Shown here piece after piece: positions 35,526 through 47,930 of a DNA stretch of 64,000 bases. The DNA is taken from assembly GCA_963585895.1 (NCBI GenBank), contig CAUZXS010002430.1, positions 1-64,000 on the forward strand. The letters run 5' to 3'. Numbering within the stretch: position 1 is the stretch's first letter; each line of letters opens with the position of its first letter. A model generated the notes under the pieces. It saw only the letters and a program-made list of their open reading frames with translations, had not been told where the DNA came from and ran no database searches. A program made the translations under genes and the position numbers. Origin of the DNA: Sepioteuthis lessoniana (Eukaryota; Mollusca; Cephalopoda; Myopsida; Loliginidae).

Positions 35526-36110
35526 AAACAAGCACAAAAAGAATACAAAACCAGGCATGATTGAGTGGGAAAGGTGATCCACTGCCAATTGTGTAAGAGA
35601 TTGAATTTTGACCATAATACCAAATGATATTTGCACAAAACAGAAACAGTCCAAGAGAAATGAAATTTTCTGGGATTTTGAGATACAAACGGGTCCCGGT
35701 ATCCTGGCCAGGAGACCAAACTAATGAATATTAAAAAAAAAGAAAGAACAGATAACATGCCATATAGTGGATTTTGCCATTCAATTAGACTACAGAGTGA
35801 AAATTAAAGAAAGCAAAAGATAGACAAATACTGGGACCTCACCAGAGAGCTAAAAAAGCTGTTGACCATGAAGTTTGAGATAATACTAGTTGTAGTTGGT
35901 GTGCTTGGAATGGTCCACTGGAGCTTGGAGAAGGGACTGGAAATCAGTGGGAGAATTGAAACCATCCAGACTACAGCATTGCAAAGACCAGCTAGAATTC
36001 TGAGAAGAGTCCAGGAGATCTGATGAGACTTGCAGTCACTCATACTCCAGAGAAAGCCAAACAGCTAATACTGGTATGAAAAACTTGCAAGGAGTGAAAT
36101 AATAATGATA
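35526..36110 (+). mobile_element. LINE family B, copy 3
   Basis: It begins in the knuckle region (GCAAACAAGCACAAAAAGAATAC, equivalent to 32739), right after the tail of copy 2. It contains FWDFEIQTGPGILARRPN near 35670-35730, the VDFAIQLDYRVK segment near 35765-35800 and the end region, and stops at GAAATAATAATGATAAAT. 5' truncated and decayed. Confidence 0.75.
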
Positions 36111-36564
36111 AATTAAAAAGAAAAGGATGGCACTGATTTGTGCTGCACTTGAACATCAGGTTTTTATAGTTGAAATAGTTACAGCAATGTTCATAAAAAA
36201 ATAAGCTCCAAGAGTATAAGATATATGTTCAAACTTTTTCATTTCCAATTTCAATGTTGTTTAACTGAGTAGTTGAAAAGTGTATTGAGAGAGAGGACCT
36301 AAGCGAACAAAGAATAACAAAACTAGTAATAAACAAAAATAATGAAACTCCGGTACTTAGGGTATAGCTGTTTCATTATTTTTCATGAAAAACAAAAATA
36401 ATTCAAAAACTTGATAATTAAACTTTTATTTAGTTATCTATAAATTTCTACAGTAAGATTCATTAAAAAGAAAAAAGAAAGAAAGTGAAATTTATGAAAA
36501 GAATGAACCATTATATCCAAGAATGTTTGTCAAAAAGGGAACATCCAATATTAAAAATATAGTT

Positions 36565-36571
<7 letters not shown>

Positions 36572-36598
<27 letters not shown>
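36572..36598. repeat. Poly(A) run of 27
   Basis: An uninterrupted A tract in AT-rich sequence, not attached to a recognised element. Confidence 0.9.
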
Positions 36599-36601
<3 letters not shown>

Positions 36602-36765
36602 TTTTGAAGTTTTATTTTTGTTTTTAAAAAAATTTGCTAGAAAGAAGAAAAAAATCCAAATTTTAAAAATAAAAACCTACTAGATAGAATTTGGCAGTTA
36701 AAACAATTCATGTTTATTTTGATTGGCAATAAATCAAACAATGGACAATATTTGATGTTATTGAC

Positions 36766-36965
36766 ATAATGGGTACAGTGTTCACCAGTCCCAGGTCAAG
36801 TCATGCCAAAGACTCAAAAAATGGCACTTGATGCCTCCTTGCATTATAAGGTATTGATCAAGGGTAAGTGGAGCAATCCAGGAAAAGAAGTAGCGCCCTC
36901 CACTACATCTCAATATAGTAGCTATTAAAAAAGTGGCCTTCAAGTCATCCTCAACTATGGTCAGC
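36766..36965 (+). mobile_element. SINE (CTTA-tailed family), partial
   Basis: From GTACAGTGTTCACCAGTCCC through CAAAGACTCAAAAAATGGCAC and GTGGAGCAATCCAGGAAAAG to CATCCTCAACTATGGTCAGC, it follows the full copy at 42783-43055. It lacks part of the head and the CTTA tail. Confidence 0.65.
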
Positions 36966-38794
36966 TAATATACTTTTTAAAAAAAATGACAAAAAAAATT
37001 GTGGATGTCTGGGGATCTTTTCTAGTTTAAGGAACCTAACTTTCCCATCCAAAGAAATATATTTGATTTATGCAGGTGGGGGATGAAAAAGAAATGAGGT
37101 AGTAAAAACATTTCAGTAGACAACGAAGGAAAAAAAAAGTTTTTATACATTTGTGGCACTAACCAAGGTTCTGATGACTAACTGTGATGGACATTAAAAC
37201 TGTTTTTTCTTCAAATACAATTATTTTAAAAGACAAACTCCTTTGAAATATATTTTGCCAAGAAGTTTGAGTTTTAAACGTTCTGTCACAATAATTTTAC
37301 TAATTAGACCAATAACCGATAATTGAAAGCGATGTGGATGTATTCCTACTAGAAAGGAAAATTATTAAAAATCATTAGTTGAATTGAAATCTCGTGCGGA
37401 AATAGGTTTATGTTATATGGGAGGTAATTCTATAAAAACTTCTCAGAGTTGCTTCCCTTGGAATTAATCCTAAAGAAAGACGTTAAATAATATTAGTTTT
37501 TAATTTAAACTATCAACATTAACAGAAAATGAAAGAAAAAACGTAGAAAATAAAAAAATCCACATAAGTTACACAACACTGAGAATTCTCCATGTGAATT
37601 TGTATAAATACAAAAGTTGAAGCTATCCAAATAAAATAACACAGTAAAATAAAAAAAAATATAAAATTTTAAAAGCAACCAAAAATAGCTTCTCATTATG
37701 TATACATTAATTTCCCCAACAAATGAAACAGATTCACATAATTATTCCTCCTGACATTTTCCCAGGGAATTTTCTTAGGCTTTAAAATTGAGAATTTTTA
37801 TCTTGTTTATTGGATATTCTTTTATGCCTTATATAAGTTGGACATTAATAATCAGCAAATCAAGTTATATACTTAAATTGTCAAAAAATTGAGACAGATG
37901 AATCCATTTTGATAGTTCGACATAGAAGTGTTAATTGAATAATTCAAAGTAAAAACAAAGCAATAAATTTTCAAAGATAAAACTTGATTCGTTTTCTTAA
38001 ATTTGAAGAAGATATTTATTAAATTTCTGCTTCAAATTCGAGGGATATATTGTAGGATTAGCTCATTAGTTGGTGAGAATTTCATCTGCATGTTTAACCC
38101 TTTGAAACTTTTGCCATTTCAGAAAATTTAGAAAAAAGAAAAAAACAGAATAGCCCTACAAGTAATAGATTATTCATTTATAGAAAAACATACACACTAC
38201 ATATATATTAGTTTCTATCAACAAATGAAATTGATTTATGGTAAAAAAATTTTTTTAAATGACCAAATATAGGAGACACCCAACTCAAGTTATTCCCCTT
38301 GGGCTAAGTTTAAAAAGAGAATGCTTCAATTATTTTTTTAACCTAAATTTGAATACTAATCAGTTTTCTCAAGAAAAAACAGTAAATAATTTTGTAAAGT
38401 GTCATTTAGATTAGTAAACTATAAACACAAAAAGGAATAATTTTTTTCAAAAGTGAAAGCCTTTAAGAGGTATTTTGAACATAGTTATTAACCCATATTT
38501 AATCTCATTTACAAGTAAATAAATCTATTATCCATAAATAGATCAGAGAAAAGTATTTAGCAGTTTAACCATTTCTTCAATGATGTGCAAATAATCACTA
38601 AATAAATGTTAAAATGATCTAACAAGAAAAACTTGTCTCAAGATTGTAGGTATGAATTATAAAGAATATTGATAAATTTATGACTGGAATTGAAGACAGC
38701 GTTTTCATTCATATAAACATGAAGTTCCAATATTCAGAGATGATCAACATTAAAGTGCATTCAAACATTGAACAGCCAAGTCAGCTGGGGCTGT

Positions 38795-39675
38795 AAAATA
38801 CACTGGCTGCATTTCTGCAGGGGAGTAAGACTCCACCCAAAAGAATCCTGAATATGATATTAAACAATCAGATGGTGAGGCACCAGCCTTGTAGGCTTGT
38901 GGAATGTGGAGTATCCCTTCATTGCCATAGCTCCCAGGTCCATTCTGACCTGGAGTGGTAGCACCTGATAGAGTCCTCTCTATGGGTCAATAAACAAATA
39001 TGTATAAAGAAATGACTGATGTTTAAATGAATTGTTCATGATACATAACAATACTTGAAAACATTAAACTGTGTGCAAACAAATGATTAATAGTAAATAG
39101 AATTATTGTATTTGCAATATAAGGAACCATTTAACTGTGTGCAAATGAATGAATAGTGTGGAATAGAATAATTAGTGTTAAATAACAATACTTGTAAACA
39201 CTTTACTGTGTGCAAACAAATGATTAATATTGAATAGAATTATTAGTGTTAAATAACAATAATCAAAACCATTTTACTAAGTAGAAACAATAGCAAAACT
39301 AGAGTGCAAATAAATTAGTTCTCATTTAAAAATTAAATTACCAACAAACTATTTACTTACAAATCATCTATGTATATCCATTTAAATTGTGCTAACAAAT
39401 AACTGATGTTACATTGTTACTGTTACATAGCAATACTTGAAACCATTTAACTGGATGGAAACAAATGATTAAGAGTAAAAATATTTTTGTGTTAGATAGA
39501 AATACTTGAAACCATTTAATTGTGTACAAAAGAATGAGCTTGGGCATGTTTAAAAATGTATCTACAAGATGTATTTACAAATCATATATATTTGATATAT
39601 ACGTAAAAACAGGATTTGGCATTAAATAACCAACAATGTTTGATATGCCATAAAACCCAACCAAACAAAACATTG
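38795..39675 (+). repeat. Repeat family M, longest copy, with minisatellite
   Basis: The head region (words CTGCAGGGGAGTAAGACTCC, GATGGTGAGGC, TGGTAGCACCTGAT, TATGGGTCAATAAAC) is followed by a ~70-bp tandem array (39040-39560). The tail is GGATTTGGCATTAAATAACC…GATATGCCATAAAACCC near 39610-39665. The tail is the same as in the tRNA SINE at 59487-59728. No protein-coding potential was seen. Confidence 0.65.
39040..39560. repeat. Minisatellite, ~70-bp monomer
   Basis: About six diverged units, each holding AACAATACTTGAAAACATT…, ACTGTGTGCAAACAAATGA and TTAATAGT-AATAGAATTATT. Spacing is close to 70 bases between successive copies of the TGTGCAAACAAATGATTAAT word (39071, 39143, 39209), with later units more decayed. 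Confidence 0.75.
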
Positions 39676-39861
39676 AAATATATTTTTTAAAGATATCATT
39701 AGATTACTTTAAAAAATTAACCTTACATGGTTATTTGCTTGTTGTAGGAAGTATATGAGGGCAACTTTTATCTTGACAAAGTCAACATTATTCCCTGCCC
39801 TTTCAGTATATATATAAATTTTGCTAGTCCAATTAGAGAAAAGTAAAGATTTTAAAATTAA

Positions 39862-40060
39862 TAGGTCAACAAATTCATTTCAATACGGTATTTTAGGGTT
39901 TCATTATCTTGACGTGTTTCTGATGTAGTGGTTCTTTTCAAGAGACTAATAAAGTGTTTAAAAAAAATTAATTAGTCTCTTGAAAAGAACCACGATGTCT
40001 GAAACACATGTTGAGATGATAAAACCCTAAAATACCACACTGAAATCAATTTTCAGACCT
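39862..40060. mobile_element. Palindromic foldback element
   Basis: Two inverted arms of about 90 bases (39862-39950 and 39970-40060) with a short centre of about 20 bases. The inner 25 bases (GGTTCTTTTCAAGAGACTAAT and its complement) match exactly. Outer parts share GGTATTTTAGGGTTT and its complement with a few substitutions. It ends next to a (GT)n(AT)n array. Confidence 0.8.
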
Positions 40061-40069
40061 ATTTATTTT

Positions 40070-40070
<1 letters not shown>

Positions 40071-40106
<36 letters not shown>
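40071..40106. repeat. (GT)5(AT)13 microsatellite
   Basis: Compound dinucleotide array at the right end of the palindromic element. Confidence 0.9.
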
Positions 40107-40110
<4 letters not shown>

Positions 40111-40804
40111 GCTATTCCAAGGATGGTAAATCATTAATCAAAATACTGCTCTCAGTTTGCTGATAGAAACCTTGAAGATAAGGTGGTAGATAACCTAATT
40201 TTTATATTATCTGAGCCAAAGGAAAAGGAATTCCTAATCGTATTAATGAAAGAATTCAAAGGGAGTAATAAGAATATCATCTAATGTATCTACCTGATTC
40301 TTCATAATTGATCTTAATTTCTTAGTCTAAGGTTATCTTGAAGTTACTCAGATTCTTCCTTTTTGAGAGGTTTAGGGAAATGTTACCATTTAATTCTTTT
40401 TTCATTTGGTGTTCAATTATCTTCTCCATTGAGTAGAAATATATGTAAAGTGTTATTTTTTCATTACAATATATACAACATATAATACTGGGGAAGTAAT
40501 TGAGCAATCTACTTAAAATGGTTTTATATTAAATTAGATGATTTATGAACCAGATGGGTTCCTATTGTAACTTAGAATAATATTGATGCTTTTATTTAGA
40601 AAGGAGTGAAGATTCTAACTTGCATTTTATAGCTATTATTTCTATTTTATCAAGAATTCGGATGATTAGAAAATGACTCTTAGAGTAAATTAAACAGTAA
40701 ATTGCTTTATTCTCAAAGTTAAAGCATTTTAAGTATATTGATCTAACAAAAATCTAACTATGATGTGATATTTTTCCTGGGTAATATATATCTGTAACCC
40801 AACA

Positions 40805-40808
<4 letters not shown>

Positions 40809-40851
<43 letters not shown>

Positions 40852-40867
40852 TACACATACACACACA
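40809..40867. repeat. (AT)n(AC)n microsatellite
   Basis: AT repeats pass into AC repeats with short interruptions. Confidence 0.9.
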
Positions 40868-42130
40868 TGGTGGCTGTCAACTCAATTTCAAGCATGGCAC
40901 ATCCTGTGCTATATGTAAACAATCACCGATGACCAAGTCATTCTAAGATATCTCCTCAAGCCAGTAAGAGATTGGTGGCTATGAACACAGACTGGACATT
41001 TTTCCCAAGAAGTCATAACACAAACATAATGAGAATTTTAGTAATATACAGATAAGTTGAAGGAATTAAGCAATCCATTGATATGATTAAATAGCAAAAC
41101 ATCACTAATTCTTTTTGAATATTTTAAGAAAAATATAAATAAAATTATTCAAGAACATAAATGATAAAAATATTTAACTTGCTTAGGACAAAAGATTTTA
41201 AAAGAATGATTAAGTTGGAATTCATATATTGAATATTTTTGCACTTTACCAGAATTTAAAGAAAAAGATCTTTTTTTCAAAATCCAAGATTGTAAAAATA
41301 TATTAAATTGATTTTCACTAATAAAAGTAATAATACATTATTGAACATCATACTAACAACTTGAAAAAAATCAAATAATAGTTATTATCTGAGGAAAGTG
41401 TAATTATTAGTAGCTATCATTTATTCAAAATGTGACAGATCTTTCTCAATAGGTTTATTTGGTATTTCTTTCAAATAAAATCTAGTTTTCATATTGATAA
41501 CATTGACTATATGATTTTTTTGTTGAATGCTGGTTAATCAGTTTGAAATTAGATATAAGTTTGATGAAACAGAAATGTACATCTATGATAAATAGTAAAA
41601 CTTATATACAGAATTACTTAGAGGAAAATGTCTCCTTTTTGCCAAGTATTTCTGAAATGGGCATACATATCTAATTTCAGAGAGTTGCTCTCAAAATTAC
41701 CTACGTTAAATGAGATCAAAATCTTAAAAAAAAAAAAAATTAGCTTGAAAAGTCTTAAAGACATTTGTTTAGGACAACACCCTCAAGTTTTAAAAGCTAT
41801 AAGTACTTTGTTATCATTTCTACACATGGTACAACTAGTTGAGATACTGCGGCTTTTTTTTTCATGGTCACAGTAAATATGAAAGTGAACAGACAGCTAC
41901 TGAATTGTCATATGACATCTGAGGTAGGTGAATATAAAGTGAAGTGAAAATGTCATTGGGATATATGAAAATAGATTCCATTTATCTGAATAAAACAAAC
42001 AAATAGCTCAGAAATCAAGAATAAGTAACCTCATTTTATATATAACTGAGTTTAAAAACAATGTTATTTTGGTAATAACAAACATGTCAGTCAGCAAAAA
42101 TTTTATTTCATAATCATATACAATAAAATT

Positions 42131-42160
42131 CATATATATACATATGTGTGTGTGTGTGTA
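42131..42160. repeat. (TA)n(TG)n microsatellite
   Basis: Short compound dinucleotide array. Confidence 0.85.
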
Positions 42161-42782
42161 CTCCTGTGATGGAAAACACACACACACAAAAAATATATCT
42201 AAATATTTAAGGATGAAGATTTCTGATGACAATCCAATCTGAAAACTTAAAAACAGCTTCACGTTTTTCTTTACAAGTTATACATTGAAAGGAGTTATTC
42301 ATGAAAAGAACAAATAATTCCTTTCCGACAATTCATAAAAAATAAGTGCATAGTTCTTCATATGGAAATATAAAAGAAAAATGTTTATCATTTGCCAATG
42401 AAACAAAAAACAAAATCAAATTGAGTAATGCCAGATGTTACCATAACAATGGAATTTTTAATTCAGCTGTACATATTGAGACCAGATAGTGTGACATGTA
42501 CTTTGAGAATTATACATCTCAACCTGTTGTCGCAAGTGACTTCTTCAAATAAGAAGTCAAAACTGACAAATATTTAAATGATACATATGCTGCACAAGTG
42601 CGTAGGGAAAGTCTTAATTCATTTTCTGAGCATGAACTGAATCTTTCTACTTCAATTTCAAAACATATGTTCAGATTGGATAAATAAAATTCCAATTGAT
42701 TATTTATTAATAATAGTTGTTTCCTTACAATTCAACCATTTCAATCTAATATAGAAAGAATATTTGTACGATATTTAAAGAA

Positions 42783-43055
42783 ACCAGCTCATTGACCTAG
42801 TAGATAGAGTGTTCGCCAATGATCTGGGAGACTAGGGTTCAATCCCAGGTCGTGTCATACCAAAGACTTTAAAAATGGTACTTGATACCTTCTTGCTTAA
42901 CATTCAGCAATATAAGGTATGTATCGAGGGTAAAGTGGAGCAATCCAGGGAAAGGAGTAGCACCTCCCCTACACCTTGATGTAGTAGCTATTGAAAAGGG
43001 AGCTTTTGGGTCACCCTCGACTACAGTCGCCAACTTTACTTACTTTACTTATTTA
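42783..43055 (+). mobile_element. tRNA-derived SINE, CTTA-tailed family, full copy
   Basis: The tRNA-like head has GACCTAGTAGATAGAGTGTTC (box A) and GGGTTCAATCCC (box B). The body contains CATACCAAAGACTTTAAAAATGG and GGGTAAAGTGGAGCAATCC, and the end is TCACCCTCGACTACAGTCGCC followed by a CTTTACTTACTTTACTTATT tail. It is the reference for the copies at 23375, 25086 and 36766. RNA polymerase III promoters of this type drive SINE transcription; whether this copy is active cannot be seen. Confidence 0.75.
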
Positions 43056-43123
43056 AAGACACAATACTACAATCAATATGACAATCTTTTAGAAGACATG
43101 TTCCAAAAACCCAATCAAAGAGG

Positions 43124-43141
43124 AATATATATATATATATA
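43124..43141. repeat. (AT)n microsatellite
   Basis: Short AT run forming the tail of the minus-strand SINE that follows. Confidence 0.85.
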
Positions 43142-43408
43142 ATGTGCATGAGCAGAATGTGAAAGAATGTCAATTTTTTAAGCAGAGTTGAACAGTTTTC
43201 CTTCTTCTAGACAAGTTAACATACCAAGGTTAAAGAGCCCAGTTTACTCTGCTATTTACCCATAGCTGGAGGGAGAATAGTTGAATGCATATCTTTCCCA
43301 AAGGTATTAATGCTCTTTGAAATGCAAACAGCCTTGTCCAAGATTTTAACTCGGGTTGCTGTGTCAACTTCCTATAACAATAACCATCACACTATGGGTG
43401 ACTCCATA
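43142..43408 (-). mobile_element. tRNA-derived SINE, AT-tailed family
   Basis: The minus-strand head ends at GGAGTCACCCATAGTGTGATGG (43386-43408). The body words are TTTCCCAAAGGTATTAATGCTC, GTTAAAGAGCCCAG and TGCATGAGCAGAATGTG. Same family as 46381-46665. The (AT)n run at 43124-43141 is at its 3' end. Confidence 0.65.
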
Positions 43409-44473
43409 TATATAAATATATAAGATGGCAAAAGTTTCAAAAGACAATCAACTTTTCTCTTTCTGCAAGGCAAATACATTTCTCAGAGTAGAAGAGCCAA
43501 GAGGACCAAAACTTTTGTTTAAGGTTTCTTCTTTAATTATTAGGTGTCAATCAGTGAATAGATTCATGAACCACCTTTCATTCAAGGTATGTGAAATCCT
43601 AACCCCAACAGATAGTGCACAGAAATTTCTAACTGATGCACTTGTCAGAAGTTTGGCTAAATCAATTGATGAAGAGTTTTAGAATCATCATTATTCAATT
43701 TGAAAAAATCTCTATAAACTTACAACTACTATTAAGACACATACAATCGATACAGATTTGATTAACTCACCTAGATTACTCCAAGTAACAACTACAAAAC
43801 TTCTCCAGAAAACAAAGAAATTTTTTTCAGATGAAAATCCCAGCCAAGATCAAAAGTTTTTGCAAAAGCAACAAAAAAGGAGATAGGGCAATTATCTACT
43901 AAACCAAAAAATTATGACTAAAATTGTAATTTCTAAGAAAGAGCTTTACAAAAGAGTGTCACTTAGTAAAAATCTACTGTAATTGCAAAGTTACCCCCCA
44001 CAAAAAAAACAATGAAAATAATATTCAAATAAATAGATATAGACTTCAAAAGATGCTACATCAGAATTTTCAATACTTACCACTCCAAGAAATAAAAATG
44101 AAGCTAACAAAATGTAAAAAGGAAAATGATACTTTTTTTCACTTAAATCTTTTACAAATACTTAGAAGTTAAGAGGAAATTTAACATTTACTACAACTAT
44201 ATAGAAGGTAAGGCTCAAATATTAACTGCAAAATATCAAGCTATACCATTAATTATTGGAAAGGACGTTTGACAGTTTTATAAAGAAATAAAAGAACTCA
44301 GCTTCCTCATCAACATCATGAAAAATGTTGTGATTTGATCTGATTCTCCTCCCCATCCCCCCAAAAACATAAAACCTTAAAGAACTTGAAAATATCAACA
44401 AATTTAAAATTCCTCAAACATTGTATATTTTTTGTCAATTATGTGAAATTGGATATCAAACTACAATCTAAAT

Positions 44474-44499
44474 ATTATATATATATATATATATATATA
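44474..44499. repeat. (AT)13 microsatellite
   Basis: Uninterrupted AT dinucleotides. Confidence 0.9.
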
Positions 44500-45301
44500 A
44501 ATAACCAACTGGAAAACTACTGAAAAAGAACATTAAATGCAATAGTCAAACTAAAAGAACTTTTAGTATTTGTAACTTTGCATCTCCCTAACTTCAATCA
44601 CCCATTACTGTAAGTGCAAAATAGTGATCAGTACTACTCAATTTTCTAGATGGCCACTGAAGAATATTGTCTGCAGCTAAAAAACAAAGCAATCATTTGC
44701 AATTATCAACAGCATTAGATGACAGTGAAGCTTATTACATTCAGTTCTGAAATTTATAATCCTTATGAAGCAGTGATCAGTTTCATTTTCAACATAATTT
44801 AAATCTTTTGAAATTAAGTGAAAAACTAACTTCTTGAAATTGACAATTAGCAAATTTTTGCTACAACACTGCTTACTGAACTAAAAAAACAAAACAACAA
44901 AGTCTCCGATACATTATAGTATAGTAGTTCCAGAAAAAGTATAACTGACTTGTAGAACCCTTATCATCCAGGCATAACTAGAATTACATACTGTTGTAAA
45001 TCTCACAACATATATAACTCATACATAACTGAAATACTGAGTACAATTTTAGTGAAATCTCACAAAAAGTGAAACAAAATCTGAATGTAATGTGTTGAAT
45101 TTCCTTAATATGAGAGATAGCCATAATAACTAATAAAAATAAGTAGTAAATGTTGAGAATTATAGCTAACTTCTTGTCATGAGTCATCTCCCTTTACCTC
45201 AAGAAATTTTCAAAACAGAGACCTATTGAAACATTCTGATAGTGAATCAGAGTTTACACTTGAAGCATGAATTGAACTTTTATATTTCTATTCCAATTCT
45301 A

Positions 45302-45870
45302 TTAGTTTTATGGCATGTCAACCATTGTAGGTTATGTAATGTCAAATCCTTTTAATGTATATATATTAAATATATGATTTCTAAACACATTTTATAGATA
45401 CTATTTTTAACAAGCCTGAGCTCATTTTTTTTTCATACAGTTAAATGGTTATTTCCTAATTTCTATCAAATACAAATAATTCTATTTACTATTAATCATT
45501 TGTTTTTGCACAGTTAAATGTTTTCAAGTATCATTATGTATCACTAACAATTCAATTAAACATCAGTCAATTGTTTACACACAGTTAAATGATCAAACAG
45601 TTCTATTTCAAACAATTCAGTTTGGCATAAGTACACAGTTTAAATGTCAAACAGTTGAATTTGACCCATAGATAGGACCTTATCAGGTGCTACCACTTCA
45701 AGCCAAAATGGACCTGGGAGTGATGGCAATAAAAGGGTACTCTACATTCCACAAAGCTTCAGCATTACTAGAGCCTCACCATTAGATTGTTTGGTGACAC
45801 TCTTTGGGAGAATCTTACCTCTCTGCAGACATGCAGTTGGTGTATTCTGCAGCCCCAGCCAACTGGCCAG
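45302..45870 (-). repeat. Repeat family M, copy 3
   Basis: On the minus strand it carries the head (plus-strand words GACCCATAGATAGGACC, CAGGTGCTACCACTTCAAG, GAGCCTCACCATTAGATTG), then three or four decayed minisatellite units (CAGTTAAATG words at 45440, 45523, 45583). The tail near 45305-45350 is complementary to the GGCATTAAATAACCTAC end. Opposite in orientation to the copy at 38795-39675, about 6 kb away. Confidence 0.6.
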
Positions 45871-46119
45871 CTAGAATAAAGGTTCTACTGAATGATAACA
45901 ATAGTAGTAACTGCACCAGATAGATAGATCCAAGTTAGAATAGTTTGGTGACTGTCAGTTTTTGCCAATTCAATAATCAGACCAACATATACATACAGAA
46001 AGCTACATCATTTCTTTCACTTCTTACGAGTTTTTCCCACCAGTTTTAGCTGGTGATCTTTAACAGGAGTTTTAGTAACCAACCCCAGGTCTCCAGGACA
46101 CATCTCAGTATTCTAGCTG

Positions 46120-46120
<1 letters not shown>

Positions 46121-46152
<32 letters not shown>

Positions 46153-46153
46153 T
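46121..46153. repeat. (ATT)11 microsatellite
   Basis: Uninterrupted ATT trinucleotides. Confidence 0.95.
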
Positions 46154-46380
46154 GTCTGTGATTCAGTGGCAACTGTACATTATTCTTAATGTGGACTGAA
46201 GTAAATGTATTATAAACATATCTTCATAAGTATTGTAGTTATACTGCGACATGTTAAGAATGAAAGTTCATCATCGATTAAAGACTTTTCTGTTTGGAGT
46301 GTTCTAGTCTCTGATATCTGATAGAAATGACAATTACTATCTTGTAACAAATGTACATATCAAGGTCAGAAGTATATATA

Positions 46381-46665
46381 TATATTCACCAAACCCTCTG
46401 CATGAGCAGAATGTGACACAAGGTGAATTTTTTAAGTGGAGTTTAACAGGTTAGAATTCAGAGTTTTCCTTCTCCTAGACTGGTTGCCATACAAGGTTAA
46501 AGAGCCCAGTCTCCTGTATCATTTACCTGGAGGGAGATAAGTTAGATGCATGACCTTCCAAAGAGTATTAGCACTATGTAAATTGCAAACAGCCTTGTTC
46601 AGGATATAAACTTGGGTTGTGTTCATTTACAAAACAGTAATCATTACACTACAAGCACCTCTACA
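46381..46665 (-). mobile_element. tRNA-derived SINE, AT-tailed family, full copy
   Basis: On the minus strand, GTAGTGTAATGATTACTGTT (box A) and AACCCAAGTTTATATCC (decayed box B) are followed by the body, ending with the complement of TATATATTCACCAAACCCTC. AT repeats at 46374-46385 form its tail. Clear homology to 43142-43408 and 25605-25877. Confidence 0.7.
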
Positions 46666-46689
46666 GTCAGAAGTATATAAACAGGTAAG

Positions 46690-47930
46690 GTGAACTTGAA
46701 TATTTCATTTTCAGGTGTTGAATGTAACAGTTATAAGCAAAAAGAAAGAATTGAATGACTTAAAAGCCAAATTGTTATGGCCAGAAGACTAGGTAAGAGC
46801 ATTAATGAAATGGCACAGATATAAAGTTCTTATATTCTGTTATGGTGAGTACCTATCAGCAGTGGCCATGGAAGGAAAAGTCAACAACTACCAGCAAGGC
46901 AATGAGCAGCTAAGATTTATCATTGCAAGAAATGAATGGTGGCTTTTCTACCAAATTTAAGCCAATAGAAAAGCTTTTGTTGCAAATGTAAATAGTTTTA
47001 ATCAAGGTGAAGGAATGAATTTATCATCACACATAATAAAATGATTCTGTTTATTCTAAGGCCAGTCACAATATTCATATTAGCCAATGCCCATTAAATT
47101 GGCACATGAGCACTGGAACTGAACCTTATAAAACTGGAAGAATTTATTTCCTTTTAAATAATGTAGACAAAAGTGTACAAGTGTTGTTATCCCTAAAAAG
47201 CAATGACACCAAGGTGCTATATCGAAAAACACAGTGAAATTAGTGCGATGGTTTGGTTTGGTTTGGTTTGGTTTCTTTGTTTAATGGCATATCAACATTT
47301 GTAGGTTATTTAATGCCAAAGCTATCCTTCTAAAAGAATAGTAGTGGTACTATTTAACACATAGTTGAGAGGATAAAGGGGTTCATACCTTTCCCAAGGG
47401 TATTTGTCCAAAAGTGAACGTAACAGGATGACTGGAGTTCGAACTTGCTTACGATTCTGCAGTCCATCACTTTAACATTATACCACAATGAACCTCCTCC
47501 ACCAGTGACGGTTTGGGAAATGTTGGATCCTTTTTCTGTGAAAGGTACTTCATCATATATCACCAATCACATTATTGAAGACCAGTTGCACTCATTCATA
47601 GCAACCGTCTTCTATTAAGTCAGTAACATATTACAATAGAATAATGCTTACAGAACAATACAGGAATGGTCTCAGGAACACAAAGACTTTATAGTGTTGA
47701 CCAGATCGTCAAAATCTCCACATTTCAATCCCATTAAGCACTTATGTGTAGGATCATAAAGTTTGCTCTGTAGACCTGCAGTACTTACAGCAGTCAACAT
47801 CCTATGAACAAATCCTAGAGGAAACCTGTAGAGGTCTTGGAGAGTCTATGTCTGATCAGGTAAGAAATGCAGAACTTAGTGAACAGGTAATGTTATTCTT
47901 TTGGTTCACCAACATAATTAGAAGTTTACA
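46690..47930 (+). mobile_element. Tc1-like transposase remnant with SINE inside
   Basis: Plus-strand traces on both sides of a SINE: a helix-turn-helix-like start near 46740-46870, and a C-terminal part near 47660-47880 with SPHFNPIKHLC (family SPDLNPIExLW) and later words resembling the domain end. Stops are frequent. The SINE at 47251-47500 interrupts the catalytic region and is therefore younger. Confidence 0.45.
47251..47500 (-). mobile_element. tRNA-derived SINE, CCAAA-tailed family
   Basis: On the minus strand: head GTTCATTGTGGTATAATG (box A) and AAGTTCGAACTCC (strong box B), body with ACAAATACCCTTGGGAAAGG and CCTTTATCCTCTC, 3' tail GGCATTAAATAACC…GATATGCCATTAAAC, then a (CCAAA)5 tail (plus-strand GTTTG repeats at 47251-47274). 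Confidence 0.75.

Noticed and set aside
38980-39560. CRISPR-like array
   Set aside because: The units are contiguous ~70-bp tandem repeats without spacers, in an animal genome, and are shared with a dispersed repeat.
43425-43682. 85-codon plus-strand frame after a SINE
   Set aside because: The composition is slightly protein-like, but there is no homology I recognise, no splice signals and no partner exon. Left out as unsupported.
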